Below are positions 39,942 to 49,352 of a stretch of DNA of 64,000 bases, piece by piece (position 1 is the stretch's first letter; every line of letters begins with the position of its first letter). The DNA comes from Woeseiaceae bacterium (GTDB taxonomy: Bacteria; Pseudomonadota; Gammaproteobacteria; Steroidobacterales; Woeseiaceae). The position numbers and the translations under genes are program-made. Location: positions 36,513 to 100,512 of the forward strand of contig JANQPG010000109.1 of NCBI GenBank assembly GCA_028289545.1, in the 5' to 3' direction. The notes below the pieces were generated by a model. It was not told where the DNA came from and made no database searches. It was given only the letters and a program-made list of their open reading frames with translations.

Positions 39942-41483
39942 TCACTCTCGACTTTCGAGCCCAGTCGCCGGGGCTATGTTGGCATTCAGATTGAAGAAAT
40001 TGTGAGGGTCGAACTGAGACTTTATGGCACGCAACCTTGCGAGCGTCGCGGGATCGTAGGCATCCAGCACCCTCGTAGCAGGCTCCTTGCTGCCGATAAA
40101 GTTGACGTAGACGCCGCCGTTGGCGAGAACGCCCAGCGCCTCATGGAACTCATAGGCCCATGCCAGATGGCGGGCTTCGTGATCGCTCTGCGGCCACCGC
40201 GCTTGTATAACGTATGCGTATTTGTGGGCCCTATGCCCGAATGCAGCATCCGCTGGCCCAAACCGGGAGAACTCGCCTCCCAATCGAGCCACTTTGACAT
40301 CGCTGATCGGACTCGACGAGGAGTTGACGAACTTGGCGATCGTCTCTCGCACCTGGGAATCGTACGCCTCCAGATAGCCTCCCAGCCATTCGTTACAGAA
40401 GCCATTCCCCCAAGCACCGTCGAGTGCCGACTGCCATGCCGGATAGGCCCTCCGCTGCACGGAGTTCCCAATGGGTTGTACGATGTCGAGAAGTGGAGCT
40501 ATGACGCGCTGCCCCTCTGCATCGTCCCCCGTCCAGGTAACGGCCAACATCAGGACCGGTTTGCCGTGATGCTCCTTCGCAATCATTGGCGACCGCGGAG
40601 CCATTCGGTGAAGCATCCACACATTGAGATCGTCCGGTGCTGCATCGAGATAGTCATCCAGTTTCGACCCCACGTTATGAATCTGATCGAGCGGGAAGAA
40701 CACGAGTCCAGCCAGTACATGCTGCAATTCGTGCAGCTGAAAGCGCAGAGTGGTTGCCACGCCGAAGTTGCCCCCACCCCCGCGCAAGGCCCAAAGGAGC
40801 TCTTCGTTCTCATGCTGGTCCGCTCGAACAATCTCGCCACAAGGCAAAACCACTTCGGCTCCGATGAGGTTGTCGCACCCGGCGCCGAACTTTCGGTGCA
40901 GCCACCCGATACCCCCGCCCAGCGTGTAGCCCGCAATTCCCACCATGGAGACAATGGCGCCCGAAGTCGCAAGGCCGGCCTGATGGGTCAGCGCGTCGAA
41001 ACGTGCCCAGGTCATTCCCGCCTGCGCGGCAATGGTTTTGTCGCGACGACTCAAGTGTCCGTCCGCGAGTAGGGATAAATCCATCATGAGGCCCCCTTCG
41101 CTGACCGCGTAGCCGTTGTGGTTGTGTCCACCACCACGCACCGACAAAGAAACGCCGTTCTCGAAGGAAAACCGCACGATGTTGGCGACGTCTTTCGATG
41201 AACGAGGCTGCACGATTAGCCCGGGTCGTCTATCGATGCTCGCATTCCAAATGGCCCGACTGCCGTCGTAGGCCGGGTGAATTGGCCGGATGACTCCACC
41301 CGCGAGACCTTTCTCCAGGTGATCGATATCGCGAGACGACAGCGTCACCTCATCGCCCTTGTATCCGGAAAACGAGGAACCAGCCTGAGCTTGATCGCTC
41401 TCGGCGGCGATCAGCGCATGGCCCAGCGTACCGCCTGCCGCAACGGAAGCGACACCGTGACGAAGAAAGCTTCTTCTATTCAT
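39942..41483 (-). CDS. FAD-binding (PCMH/BBE) oxidoreductase with Tat signal
   Basis: MNRRSFLRHGVASVAAGG; VSLSVRGGGHNHNGYAVSEGGLMMDLS; C-terminal NFFNLNANI. Confidence 0.9.
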   Translation of the reverse strand: MNRRSFLRHGVASVAAGGTLGHALIAAESDQAQAGSSFSGYKGDEVTLSSRDIDHLEKGLAGGVIRPIHPAYDGSRAIWNASIDRRPGLIVQPRSSKDVANIVRFSFENGVSLSVRGGGHNHNGYAVSEGGLMMDLSLLADGHLSRRDKTIAAQAGMTWARFDALTHQAGLATSGAIVSMVGIAGYTLGGGIGWLHRKFGAGCDNLIGAEVVLPCGEIVRADQHENEELLWALRGGGGNFGVATTLRFQLHELQHVLAGLVFFPLDQIHNVGSKLDDYLDAAPDDLNVWMLHRMAPRSPMIAKEHHGKPVLMLAVTWTGDDAEGQRVIAPLLDIVQPIGNSVQRRAYPAWQSALDGAWGNGFCNEWLGGYLEAYDSQVRETIAKFVNSSSSPISDVKVARLGGEFSRFGPADAAFGHRAHKYAYVIQARWPQSDHEARHLAWAYEFHEALGVLANGGVYVNFIGSKEPATRVLDAYDPATLARLRAIKSQFDPHNFFNLNANIAPATGLESRE

Positions 41484-42150
41484 TTCCCGTCCCCAGCCAT
41501 GCTCTCTTGACGAAGCGCAAGTACGGCAGCGGCCCGCGCCAACCCATGGGAAAATCGACCTTGGCTTCATCATTGGAGACTGCCGGCGCAATGATGATGT
41601 CGTCCTCCGCCGACCAGCCGGCCGGCGTAGCGACCGGGTGCCTGTCCGTCAACTGAAGCGATTCGAGTAGCCGCAACAGCTCCAAAAAGCTCCGGCCAGA
41701 GGTCATGGGATACGTCAGCATCGCGCGGATAGTCTTGTCCGGCGCGATGAAGAATACCGACCGAACGGTCCTGTTTTCCGCAGCAGTCCGACCCTGGGCG
41801 CTCGCGCCCGTCGAAGCCGGCAACATACCGTAGAGCTTCGCGACTTCTAAGTGCTCATCGGCAATGATCGGAAACCGAACGCTCTGACCTGTCGCGATAC
41901 GAATGTCGGTGAGCCAGGCGCGGTGGTCAGCAACCGAGTCGACGCTCAGACCGATGAGTTTGCAGTTCCGCTTGAGAAACTCCTCGTGGAGACGTGCCGC
42001 CTCCCCCAACTCTGTGGTGCAAACGGGCGTAAAGTCTTTCGGGTGCGAGAACAGAAGACCCCACATATCGCCAAGCCAGCTGTGAAGGCAGATCGACCCC
42101 TCGGTTGTCTCAACTTCAGAATCTGGTGCTGTGTCACCAATCCTAAGCAT
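41476..42150 (-). CDS. 1-Cys peroxiredoxin (Prx6-like)
   Basis: LFSHPKDFTPVCTTELGEAARL. Confidence 0.9.
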   Translation of the reverse strand: MLRIGDTAPDSEVETTEGSICLHSWLGDMWGLLFSHPKDFTPVCTTELGEAARLHEEFLKRNCKLIGLSVDSVADHRAWLTDIRIATGQSVRFPIIADEHLEVAKLYGMLPASTGASAQGRTAAENRTVRSVFFIAPDKTIRAMLTYPMTSGRSFLELLRLLESLQLTDRHPVATPAGWSAEDDIIIAPAVSNDEAKVDFPMGWRGPLPYLRFVKRAWLGTGNE

Positions 42151-42217
42151 CGTTTTCTCTCCTCAAAAAAAAAGAAACGCGCCCAGCCATGGCCGCAGCC
42201 GCGAGGCGCGTGGTCCG

Positions 42218-42706
42218 TTATCGGATCCGGTCAGGTGGTAACGTGCACGTACCCATCATGTAAGGGGCAGGCGTTGTGAGCTCCTTGAGAAGGGTCTCAT
42301 CGGCAACCTCATCGTTCGGCGCGTTTCCGATCGTTAGTATGCTGATTCGATGGTCTCGGATATCAATCTTGACCTCCGCTCGACGAGGCGCTTTGAAAGC
42401 ACCGAAAAAGTCAGCGTCCCCGCCAGCTCCCGCGATGGACCCATCCAGCTGGCCTGTATTCTTCCCGTCGACAAAAATCCACGCCGTGCCCACGCTGTTG
42501 TAGTCCATACCGGCAACTCTGACGCGAACGGAAACCCGACGGCCCCAACGCGTAAACTCACAGAATCCGTAGCCCGCACCTCCGACAATCCGGGCAATTT
42601 CCATCTCGACCAGTGGACGACTCTTTGCCTCTGCCGGTAGTGACCAGAATGAGCCGACCACTACGAGAAGCCCAAGCGAATGAGCGAATACGTTCCTGAC
42701 TGACAT
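42218..42706 (-). CDS. Hypothetical exported protein
   Basis: Signal peptide MSVRNVFAHSLGLLVVVGSFWSLPAEA. Confidence 0.55.
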   Translation of the reverse strand: MSVRNVFAHSLGLLVVVGSFWSLPAEAKSRPLVEMEIARIVGGAGYGFCEFTRWGRRVSVRVRVAGMDYNSVGTAWIFVDGKNTGQLDGSIAGAGGDADFFGAFKAPRRAEVKIDIRDHRISILTIGNAPNDEVADETLLKELTTPAPYMMGTCTLPPDRIR

Positions 42707-42843
42707 AAGTTCCTCCGTGTTTTGCCAAGGCAATTTGGCTCTGTATGGATGAAGAGCAATGTAGCGGCACGAGGTATTCGCTTGAATGACCACGACTCCG
42801 GCGAATATGATCGAGACTCCGAATCTGCGTTCCGGCTGATTGA

Positions 42844-43818
42844 ATGGACGCGTTATCCGACATACTGCGACTGGTCAGACTCGCCGGCGGTGTCTATCTG
42901 CAAGCCGAGTTCACCGCGCCCTGGTGCCTTGAAGGAAAGTTGCGACCGCACCACATCGGCCCGATGCTTCACTCGTCCGAGCACGTGATCATCTATCACT
43001 ACATACTTGACGGTTCGGTGTGGCTGACCGCCGAAAGCCTTCCGCCAGAACGCTTCGAAGCCGGCCAGGTCATCATCATGCCGCACAACGATCTGCACAG
43101 GATTGGCAGCGACCTTGGTATCCGGCCGGGCTCCAAATCGGAGGTTGTGGAGACGCCCCACCGCCTGGGATTGACGAAACTGGAGTATGGAGGCGGAGGC
43201 GCGCCGACCAAGTTGATTTGCGGCTATCTCGGCTGCGATAAACTCGAGGCGAGCCCTCTGCTGTCGGCTTTGCCGCCGATGATCAGCTTCGACGCCCGGG
43301 AGGGCGAGGCCTCTGACTGGATTCGGACCTCCTTCCGTTTCGCGGCGGAAGAGGTGGCCAACGGAAAGCCGGGCGGCGACGCCATTTTGGCGCGGATATC
43401 GGAACTGTTATTCGTCGAAGCCGTTCGCCGCTACGCGGCCTCTCTTCCGAGCGACGAGATAGGCTGGCTTGCAGGGCTACGCGATACCCAACTGGCGAAG
43501 GCACTCGCGCTTATGCACGCAGACTGTGCTCATCCCTGGACAGTGGAAAAACTGGCGGGCGAGTGCGCCATGTCACGTTCCGCATTTGCAGACAAGTTTT
43601 CGCGCATCATGCGGGTAACGCCAATGCAGTATCTGAGGAACTGGCGTCTCCAGGTCGCGGACCAACGGCTGAGAGACGAGGACCTCACGATTGCCCAGGT
43701 TGCCGAAGGCATCGGATTTGGATCTGAGGCCGCTTTCAGCCGGGCCTACAAAAGACACTTCGGAACCGCACCAGCGACCCGCCGCAAGTCGATGGCGACA
43801 ATCGCGGACTCCGACTAG
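42844..43818 (+). CDS. AraC-family regulator, cupin_6 type (paralog 2)
   Basis: MDALSDILRLVRLAGGVYLQAEFTAPW; IAQVAEGIGFGSEAAFSRAYKRHFG. Confidence 0.92.
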   Translation: MDALSDILRLVRLAGGVYLQAEFTAPWCLEGKLRPHHIGPMLHSSEHVIIYHYILDGSVWLTAESLPPERFEAGQVIIMPHNDLHRIGSDLGIRPGSKSEVVETPHRLGLTKLEYGGGGAPTKLICGYLGCDKLEASPLLSALPPMISFDAREGEASDWIRTSFRFAAEEVANGKPGGDAILARISELLFVEAVRRYAASLPSDEIGWLAGLRDTQLAKALALMHADCAHPWTVEKLAGECAMSRSAFADKFSRIMRVTPMQYLRNWRLQVADQRLRDEDLTIAQVAEGIGFGSEAAFSRAYKRHFGTAPATRRKSMATIADSD

Positions 43819-43848
43819 GCGCGGAAGCTATAGAAGCGGTAGACAACA

Positions 43849-44487
43849 GTGCCTAACTCCCAAGAACGAATAATCAAGTACGCCATAAGCGATTACGGTT
43901 CCGCTGCTCTAGGCAACAAGGCAGGTTGCCGAATCCAGAGATCTATCGATGAAGTCTATGCGCTCTCGTTCACGTTGGGCTATCTCGTCAATTGCCAAGA
44001 TAGCGTCGCGATCGGACTGCTTAGGGACGCAAGGTTCTTTGTTGAAACGACACTAAGCGGATATCCTCAGGCTATGGTTGAACATGTCTACATGGTTTGG
44101 GACCTATACGACGGCGTTCGAAGCGGCATTGCTGACTACGAAGGGAACCCCCATTACTTCGAATCGATATACAGTGAGGACAGCGAGGAGCACACGGACG
44201 AATTCAGGCTCACCCCAGTCGATCAAAAGACACTGAAGCTGGCGCAAGAGCAATGGTCAATCTACAGGGATTGGGAGAAACGGTTTCACTCCGGGTTAGA
44301 GCCGAGCGAGACGCACCCGGGACACGGGGGCGTCGACGCGAGGTATGACCAGCTCGAGGCACGGGTGCAGTCATCCATCGAAGCTGGCCCTGTTACCAAA
44401 ACTGTCAGTGGCAGGTTTCGTGCTAAGGAAGAACAGCCAGATCTTCCTGTCGGTTGTTTGCGCGATATGGAAGTCGAGTGGCTCTAG
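43849..44487 (+). CDS. Hypothetical protein; the N-terminal third is antisense to the GNAT fragment, so the real start is doubtful
   Basis: Plausible native part begins around RFFVETTLSGYPQAMVEHVYMVWDLYDGV (after ~44025). Confidence 0.45.
   Translation: MPNSQERIIKYAISDYGSAALGNKAGCRIQRSIDEVYALSFTLGYLVNCQDSVAIGLLRDARFFVETTLSGYPQAMVEHVYMVWDLYDGVRSGIADYEGNPHYFESIYSEDSEEHTDEFRLTPVDQKTLKLAQEQWSIYRDWEKRFHSGLEPSETHPGHGGVDARYDQLEARVQSSIEAGPVTKTVSGRFRAKEEQPDLPVGCLRDMEVEWL
43862..44022 (-). pseudogene. Decayed internal fragment of a GNAT gene, paralogous to the intact GNAT at 38759-39214
   Basis: Hand alignment with 39024-39184: 161 bp, 13 mismatches, no gaps; in-frame TAG (complement of 43909-43911) in the GNAT frame. 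Confidence 0.85.
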
Positions 44488-44519
44488 CGTAGCTGCATGC
44501 CAACCGCTATCGTTAACCA

Positions 44520-44999
44520 ATGAACTCGAGAGATATTCGAGACGCCATACGCGATTTTCTCAGCCTGGTCGAATCCACTAGCGGGTCGACCGAAGACGCC
44601 GAGCGCCGGCTTGTGCCCGTTTTGGACCGGCTAGCGCTGGCACAGTCATTTGTTACCTTCACGTTTGACGAAACCGATTATCCAGACCCGCCAAACCGGA
44701 GCTACGACGACCTTCGCAAGCTGGTTTCCAAACGTTTTCCCAACTACGGCTACTACAATGTAGCGGAGCCAATTACTTCGGACATCGGTGAGGCTGGCGC
44801 TACTGTCAGCGACGCAATCGATGATCTTGCCGACATCGCTCACGACCTTTACGACGCTGAGTGGTACTGGACAAATACTAGCGAAGCGAACGCTCTGTTC
44901 CACCTGCAACAGAGCTACGAAACTCACTGGCGCAAGCATTTGAGAGAGTTTCAGGTATACCTCGATGCACTCGAGCTTGATAGAAGTCTTGCTGAATGA
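44520..44999 (+). CDS. Hypothetical protein
   Basis: 159-aa ORF, MNSRDIRDAIRDFLSLVESTSGSTED. Confidence 0.5.
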   Translation: MNSRDIRDAIRDFLSLVESTSGSTEDAERRLVPVLDRLALAQSFVTFTFDETDYPDPPNRSYDDLRKLVSKRFPNYGYYNVAEPITSDIGEAGATVSDAIDDLADIAHDLYDAEWYWTNTSEANALFHLQQSYETHWRKHLREFQVYLDALELDRSLAE

Positions 45000-45026
45000 G
45001 CCTCTTGCCTGAAACCGGTCAAGACA

Positions 45027-45605
45027 CTACGCCCCTGAGTCGATGCGAGGCCAATCCAGTCTCAAATCAATGACGATCAAGTCCCCGGCGGCGTTCTCAT
45101 CGATCACCGGTTCAGCCGCTGATGTTTCCTCGCTTCGGGCAACAGAGATTCCGATCCAGGGGTCCTCGCGAATCACCTGGTAGGTTTGTTGCCTTCCCCA
45201 TCGTTTATCTTGGCGAAACGAGCCTGGTCCTGAAATTATCTTCCCAACGATGTGATAGCTGACTCTCGGCGTGTCACCGCCGTAGATGTCGGTTGGGCGA
45301 GCCGGATCCACCCCAAGACGCAGGAGTTCAGAACTGAGGGTCTCAGGCAATACATCACACCAGCGGCTGCGCCAGCGCGTACACTCATCGCAATTGCATT
45401 CGAAAGCTGGTGTACCGTGCTGGCCCTGGACGCCCTTGGTCTCCTCAAGATGTACTGCGATGCGCCAATCGCAAATTGGTATTGTCGGGCGTCGAAGTCG
45501 GGGCATGGTTTTGAAATCCCTGTAGTCCAATTGAGCGCGGCGGATGAACTCAAGAGTTGCCTTGTCGTCGACCGCAGCCGGCTCCAGCGCGCGAGATACC
45601 GTCAC
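45027..45605 (-). CDS. Hypothetical protein
   Basis: 192-aa ORF with CNCDECTRWRSRWC cysteine cluster. Confidence 0.4.
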   Translation of the reverse strand: MTVSRALEPAAVDDKATLEFIRRAQLDYRDFKTMPRLRRPTIPICDWRIAVHLEETKGVQGQHGTPAFECNCDECTRWRSRWCDVLPETLSSELLRLGVDPARPTDIYGGDTPRVSYHIVGKIISGPGSFRQDKRWGRQQTYQVIREDPWIGISVARSEETSAAEPVIDENAAGDLIVIDLRLDWPRIDSGA

Positions 45606-45852
45606 TGTTGCCGGTTGGCCGGTAGGCTCGAGTAAGCCTTCACCAGGACAACCGCCCGACCTGCTTTCAGGTCACCGGAGCCCGTAATGACTTTTGGTTC
45701 CGGCTTGTTGCATTTGTCAGTCATGATCACATAGTACAGTCGGGCAGCTCAGGCGTGTAGGTGCTTAGAATCCAATCGTCCGGCATGTGATGGAAGACCT
45801 TGAAGAGGCCCTTGAGCAGCGTACAGTAGCGGGATGAAAGCCAGATGCCTGA

Positions 45853-46413
45853 TTGCGGTTGATGTCATTTGAAGACCTGATAAATAGCGAGTCCAAGAAA
45901 CTGCGGTCTCTCCACGACGAAATTTACAGGACCGTAACATTTCGTGACCGCAGTCCGTCTGCCAACGAGGAGTGGCGTCGGGCATGCGAGAGCTTTCATT
46001 CGTATGAATCTCAGCTCGACCCTTACCTTAAGCGGGTGTTTGACGATCCCGACTATAAGGATCAAGAGACCATCGAGTTCATCATCTCATTCCTGGAGAT
46101 TGACCCGAGGTTCTTTCGCTCTGGGTACATCAAGGAAGAAATGCTTCGCAAGATTGGCCGAGCCGAGCTGAACTCAAAGCAGACTGGTCGTCTTCGTGCA
46201 GTCCTACTTGACGCGGTTGAGCGGCGCGGCGGACGAGAATTTCGCAGGTACTGTCGGTTGGCTGGACAGATTTTCGATGACAAACTGGCGACTGAGCTTC
46301 GGCGTCACTCATCGGATAACGACTCGGTTGGTAGCAGGTCGAAGATGATGCTGCAATATGTCGAGCAAGCTGATCCCAATGAAGGGCGACGGAGAAGACC
46401 CTGCGTACGTTGA
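45853..46413 (+). CDS. Hypothetical protein
   Basis: 186-aa ORF; no recognised family. Confidence 0.45.
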   Translation: MRLMSFEDLINSESKKLRSLHDEIYRTVTFRDRSPSANEEWRRACESFHSYESQLDPYLKRVFDDPDYKDQETIEFIISFLEIDPRFFRSGYIKEEMLRKIGRAELNSKQTGRLRAVLLDAVERRGGREFRRYCRLAGQIFDDKLATELRRHSSDNDSVGSRSKMMLQYVEQADPNEGRRRRPCVR

Positions 46414-46717
46414 ACTTATCGCTCGTGGAGCAAGCATCTTGCCTGATTTGGTGGAGTGTGTTTCCGACGCAACTCCGATGCAAGATCCGCGGGACGCGCC
46501 ACCATACGATGGCACTGCAGTTGGTCATATCGCCTTTTGGACGATTGTCCGAATAGCGGAACTCGAGATCGAAGACTTTCTGCCCGAGGAGCACAGAGCA
46601 AGGTGGATTGATGAGGGCATTTACGCGTATTTTGCCTACGTTTCCAGCCCCGAGAATCGACTCACATTGCTGGCCACCGTTCAACAGCGGCTTGATTCAG
46701 AGGTCCTAAACCAGTGA
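46358..46717 (+). CDS. Hypothetical protein (overlaps the previous ORF)
   Basis: 119-aa ORF MSSKLIPMKGDGEDPAYVELIARGASILPDLVE. Confidence 0.4.
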   Translation: MSSKLIPMKGDGEDPAYVELIARGASILPDLVECVSDATPMQDPRDAPPYDGTAVGHIAFWTIVRIAELEIEDFLPEEHRARWIDEGIYAYFAYVSSPENRLTLLATVQQRLDSEVLNQ

Positions 46718-47244
46718 AAGCGCCTTCGAGAACAATGCCACCTTACAATCCCACCCCGATGCCCATTGCTGCTTGGCTGATTGTTGGCGTCGTAGCCGCG
46801 GGTGCGACCTACCTATTCTGGAAATACCCGCTATGGTTGCTGGTTTTCCCTGCATTCGCGCTTTTGTTCTGGGAAAGCAGTCGTCGAGACAAGCACCGAG
46901 TCGCCGAATTTCTGGCCGAACGCAAAGGCGAATCAATCTGCGACTTCGCTAGGGCGTTCGATACAAAAACCGTCGACACCTGGGTGATTCGGGCGGTCTA
47001 CGAGGAGATTCAAGCCCTGCTTGGCGACGCCTGGCGAGATGTACCAATTCGCGCCGACGACAACCTGATGAAAGACCTCGATTTGGACGACGAAGACATC
47101 GACATGAGTCTCATTGATGCAATTGCACAAAGGACAGGCCGGTCCCTCGACGATTACGAACAGAATTCGATGTACGGCAAGATCTATACCGCGCGAGATC
47201 TCGTGATGTTATTTAACGGGCAGCCCGACGCGCCGAGAAGATGA
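46714..47244 (+). CDS. Membrane protein with acyl-carrier/DUF1493-like C-terminus
   Basis: Two TM segments, then RADDNLMKDLDLDDEDIDMSLIDAIAQRTGRSL. Confidence 0.45.
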   Translation: MKAPSRTMPPYNPTPMPIAAWLIVGVVAAGATYLFWKYPLWLLVFPAFALLFWESSRRDKHRVAEFLAERKGESICDFARAFDTKTVDTWVIRAVYEEIQALLGDAWRDVPIRADDNLMKDLDLDDEDIDMSLIDAIAQRTGRSLDDYEQNSMYGKIYTARDLVMLFNGQPDAPRR

Positions 47245-47259
47245 TCAGCAATTGAATCG

Positions 47260-47577
47260 ATGTCTCAGCTAACAAAAGGCAAAGACCGCCGTTTGGTGTA
47301 CTTGGAGAACAAGTCCAGGGCGGGTGACCGTGGCGAGGCGCGAGTTGCTTGGGTCACACTCTCGAAGACAGGGCGCTCGATCTACTACCAAGGCAGGCGG
47401 TTTCAGCGACTCAAGGGTGGTGGAATATCTGGCAATTACTTTGATGTGGACACCGGCGATGAATACTGGATTTCAGGCGTGAAGAAGACCGGCACGAATC
47501 GCCATTGGGCTGGCGGTGGCGAGATTCAGATCGATGACGACGCTCGTGCTGAGTACGAGAACATCGTCTCAGATTGA
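47260..47577 (+). CDS. Hypothetical protein
   Basis: VAWVTLSKTGRSIYYQGRRFQRLKGGGISGNYFDVDTGDEYWISGVKKTGTNRHWAGGGEI. Confidence 0.55.
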   Translation: MSQLTKGKDRRLVYLENKSRAGDRGEARVAWVTLSKTGRSIYYQGRRFQRLKGGGISGNYFDVDTGDEYWISGVKKTGTNRHWAGGGEIQIDDDARAEYENIVSD

Positions 47578-47589
47578 ATCTCGTTTAAG

Positions 47590-47606
47590 TGGTGGTGATG
47601 GGTGGA
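47590..47606. repeat. Left attachment core (copy of tRNA-Met 3' end)
   Basis: TGGTGGTGATGGGTGGA. Confidence 0.82.
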
Positions 47607-47668
47607 TTGTACACCATTCACAGTTTCAGCCCTTAAGCCTTGCCACATAAGGGTTTCCGACCTAACGT

Positions 47669-47692
47669 GTGTACCATCAACGTGTACCATCA
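47669..47692. repeat. Tandem 13-bp-period arm-site-like repeats (left)
   Basis: GTGTACCATCA at 47669-47679 and 47682-47692. Confidence 0.65.
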
Positions 47693-47704
47693 GTCGGAAT
47701 CTGA

Positions 47705-49045
47705 ATGCCGCAGTATCTCAAGAAGCGACGTGGCCGTTACTACGTAAGGGTAGCTGTGCCGAGACACCTCTGGCCTGTGATGGGCAAGCGGGATGTTGTT
47801 CGCACGACTGGCACGAGTGATCTTGCCGAGGCGAAGAGACGACGCTTCGCGATCATCGCAGACATCCACGAAGAGATTCAGCGGGCGGAGAACTCTGACC
47901 CTGCGACGAAGACTTGGTTGGAGCAGCAGGCGGCAGCTATTCGCAAGTCCGTCGTGAACGGCGACTTGGATCAGCAAGCCGCCAGCGACATGATTGGCTA
48001 CCTTCGCGACAAGCACCTAAAGGCTCGCGGGATGTCGGAGGACGATGATCTCCCGGCCAACGAGGTGCAGCGCCTCGCATCTGTCACCCGGCTCGCCTTC
48101 GATGCTGACTTCTCTCCCCTGTCTGGCTTGATCGAGCAGTATCTCGACGAGAAACGTGCCGACCTCCGCCCGAGCACTGTAGCTGCCAAAGAACGCCTGC
48201 TGAATGCCTTCTCGCACTGGACAGGTGACGACATCGACATCAACGATGTGACCCGCAAGGTGACCGGCCAGTACGTCTCGCAGGTACTCGTGGGCAACGG
48301 CAAGAACGTGAAGACTAACCAAGATGCCATCACCGGCCTGTCTACATTCTTCAACTGGGCCATCCGGCGCGGCAGCTACGAGCACGCCAACCCTTGGACA
48401 GGTCTTGGCCAGACGCTCGGAACGTCGAAGCGCGGCTCCTCAAAGCGCCAGCCCCGCAGTTGGACCGACAAGGAACTCAAGAATCTGTTCGAGAAGGTCC
48501 CAGCTGGACCTCGCAACTATCTGCGGGAGATGTGCGCCCTCGCCCTGTATACAGGGGCGCGGCAGAACGAGTTGGCCAAGCTGGAAGTCACCGACATCGA
48601 CCTGAAAGCGCGCACCATCCACATCAGCGAGGCCAAGACTCAGTCATCGGTACGTGACATTCCGATTCACTCGAAGTTGCTGCCCGTGCTCAAGAAGCTC
48701 ATTGGCAAGAGAATTGAAGGGCAACTCTTCGATACCTTCAAGCCTGCTGGCCGTGACGGGAAACGAGGCCATGAGTTCAGCAAGCGGTTCAGCTACTGGC
48801 GTGACCAGACGTTTCCCGAGACGCTCTACGAAATCAACGAGCGCGGACACAAGCGGTCCGTGGTCAACTTCCACTCCTTCCGGCGCTGCTTTATCACTGC
48901 CTGCGAGATGGCAGGCATTCCCGAGCCGACGACGAAGCAGATTGTCGGACATACAAGGGACTCAATGAGTTACGGGACGTACTCGAAAGGCGTCGATATG
49001 AAACTGCTGCGGGACGCCATCGAGAAGCTGGACTTTGGCCTCTAA
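47705..49045 (+). CDS. Tyrosine recombinase/phage-type integrase (DUF6538-like N-terminus)
   Basis: MPQYLKKRRGRYYVRVAVPRHLW; ALALYTGARQNELAKLEVTDID; HSFRRCFITACEMAG; VGHTRDSMSYGTYSKG. Confidence 0.94.
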   Translation: MPQYLKKRRGRYYVRVAVPRHLWPVMGKRDVVRTTGTSDLAEAKRRRFAIIADIHEEIQRAENSDPATKTWLEQQAAAIRKSVVNGDLDQQAASDMIGYLRDKHLKARGMSEDDDLPANEVQRLASVTRLAFDADFSPLSGLIEQYLDEKRADLRPSTVAAKERLLNAFSHWTGDDIDINDVTRKVTGQYVSQVLVGNGKNVKTNQDAITGLSTFFNWAIRRGSYEHANPWTGLGQTLGTSKRGSSKRQPRSWTDKELKNLFEKVPAGPRNYLREMCALALYTGARQNELAKLEVTDIDLKARTIHISEAKTQSSVRDIPIHSKLLPVLKKLIGKRIEGQLFDTFKPAGRDGKRGHEFSKRFSYWRDQTFPETLYEINERGHKRSVVNFHSFRRCFITACEMAGIPEPTTKQIVGHTRDSMSYGTYSKGVDMKLLRDAIEKLDFGL

Positions 49046-49116
49046 GTTGACCTGCAGGACTGAGTTTCAGAGCGTGCTACCTTTAGGCTTGGTGAAAAGC
49101 GTTGGGAGGCCGACAA

Positions 49117-49352
49117 TGAAAAGTGACATCAGACGAGCTGAAAAAGGCGACAAGGCTGCGTATCTGAACATGGGTGCTTGGTACGACCCGGAGACAGATC
49201 AGATTCACCTGACGCTCCCCAACTCTCAGTGGTTCCACACAACGGTTAAAAACGATCCAGCGAGCAAACGCGGTCATCCGAACCTGTTCGGCAAGCTGGC
49301 GCGTGCGCTGAAAGAAGCTGGTGTCCCGGGTCCTGACGGACAGGATGATTGA
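49117..49352 (+). CDS. Small hypothetical protein
   Basis: MKSDIRRAEKGDKAAYLNMGAWYDPETDQIHLTLPNSQWFHTTV. Confidence 0.5.

Noticed and set aside
39915-41072. 385-aa + strand ORF
   Set aside because: Antisense to the FAD oxidoreductase gene, which has strong family motifs.
43862-47577. Small-ORF cluster considered as an integron cassette array
   Set aside because: Only one GCCTAAC-like string (near 43851) was seen; no paired attC sites between the ORFs and no integron integrase.
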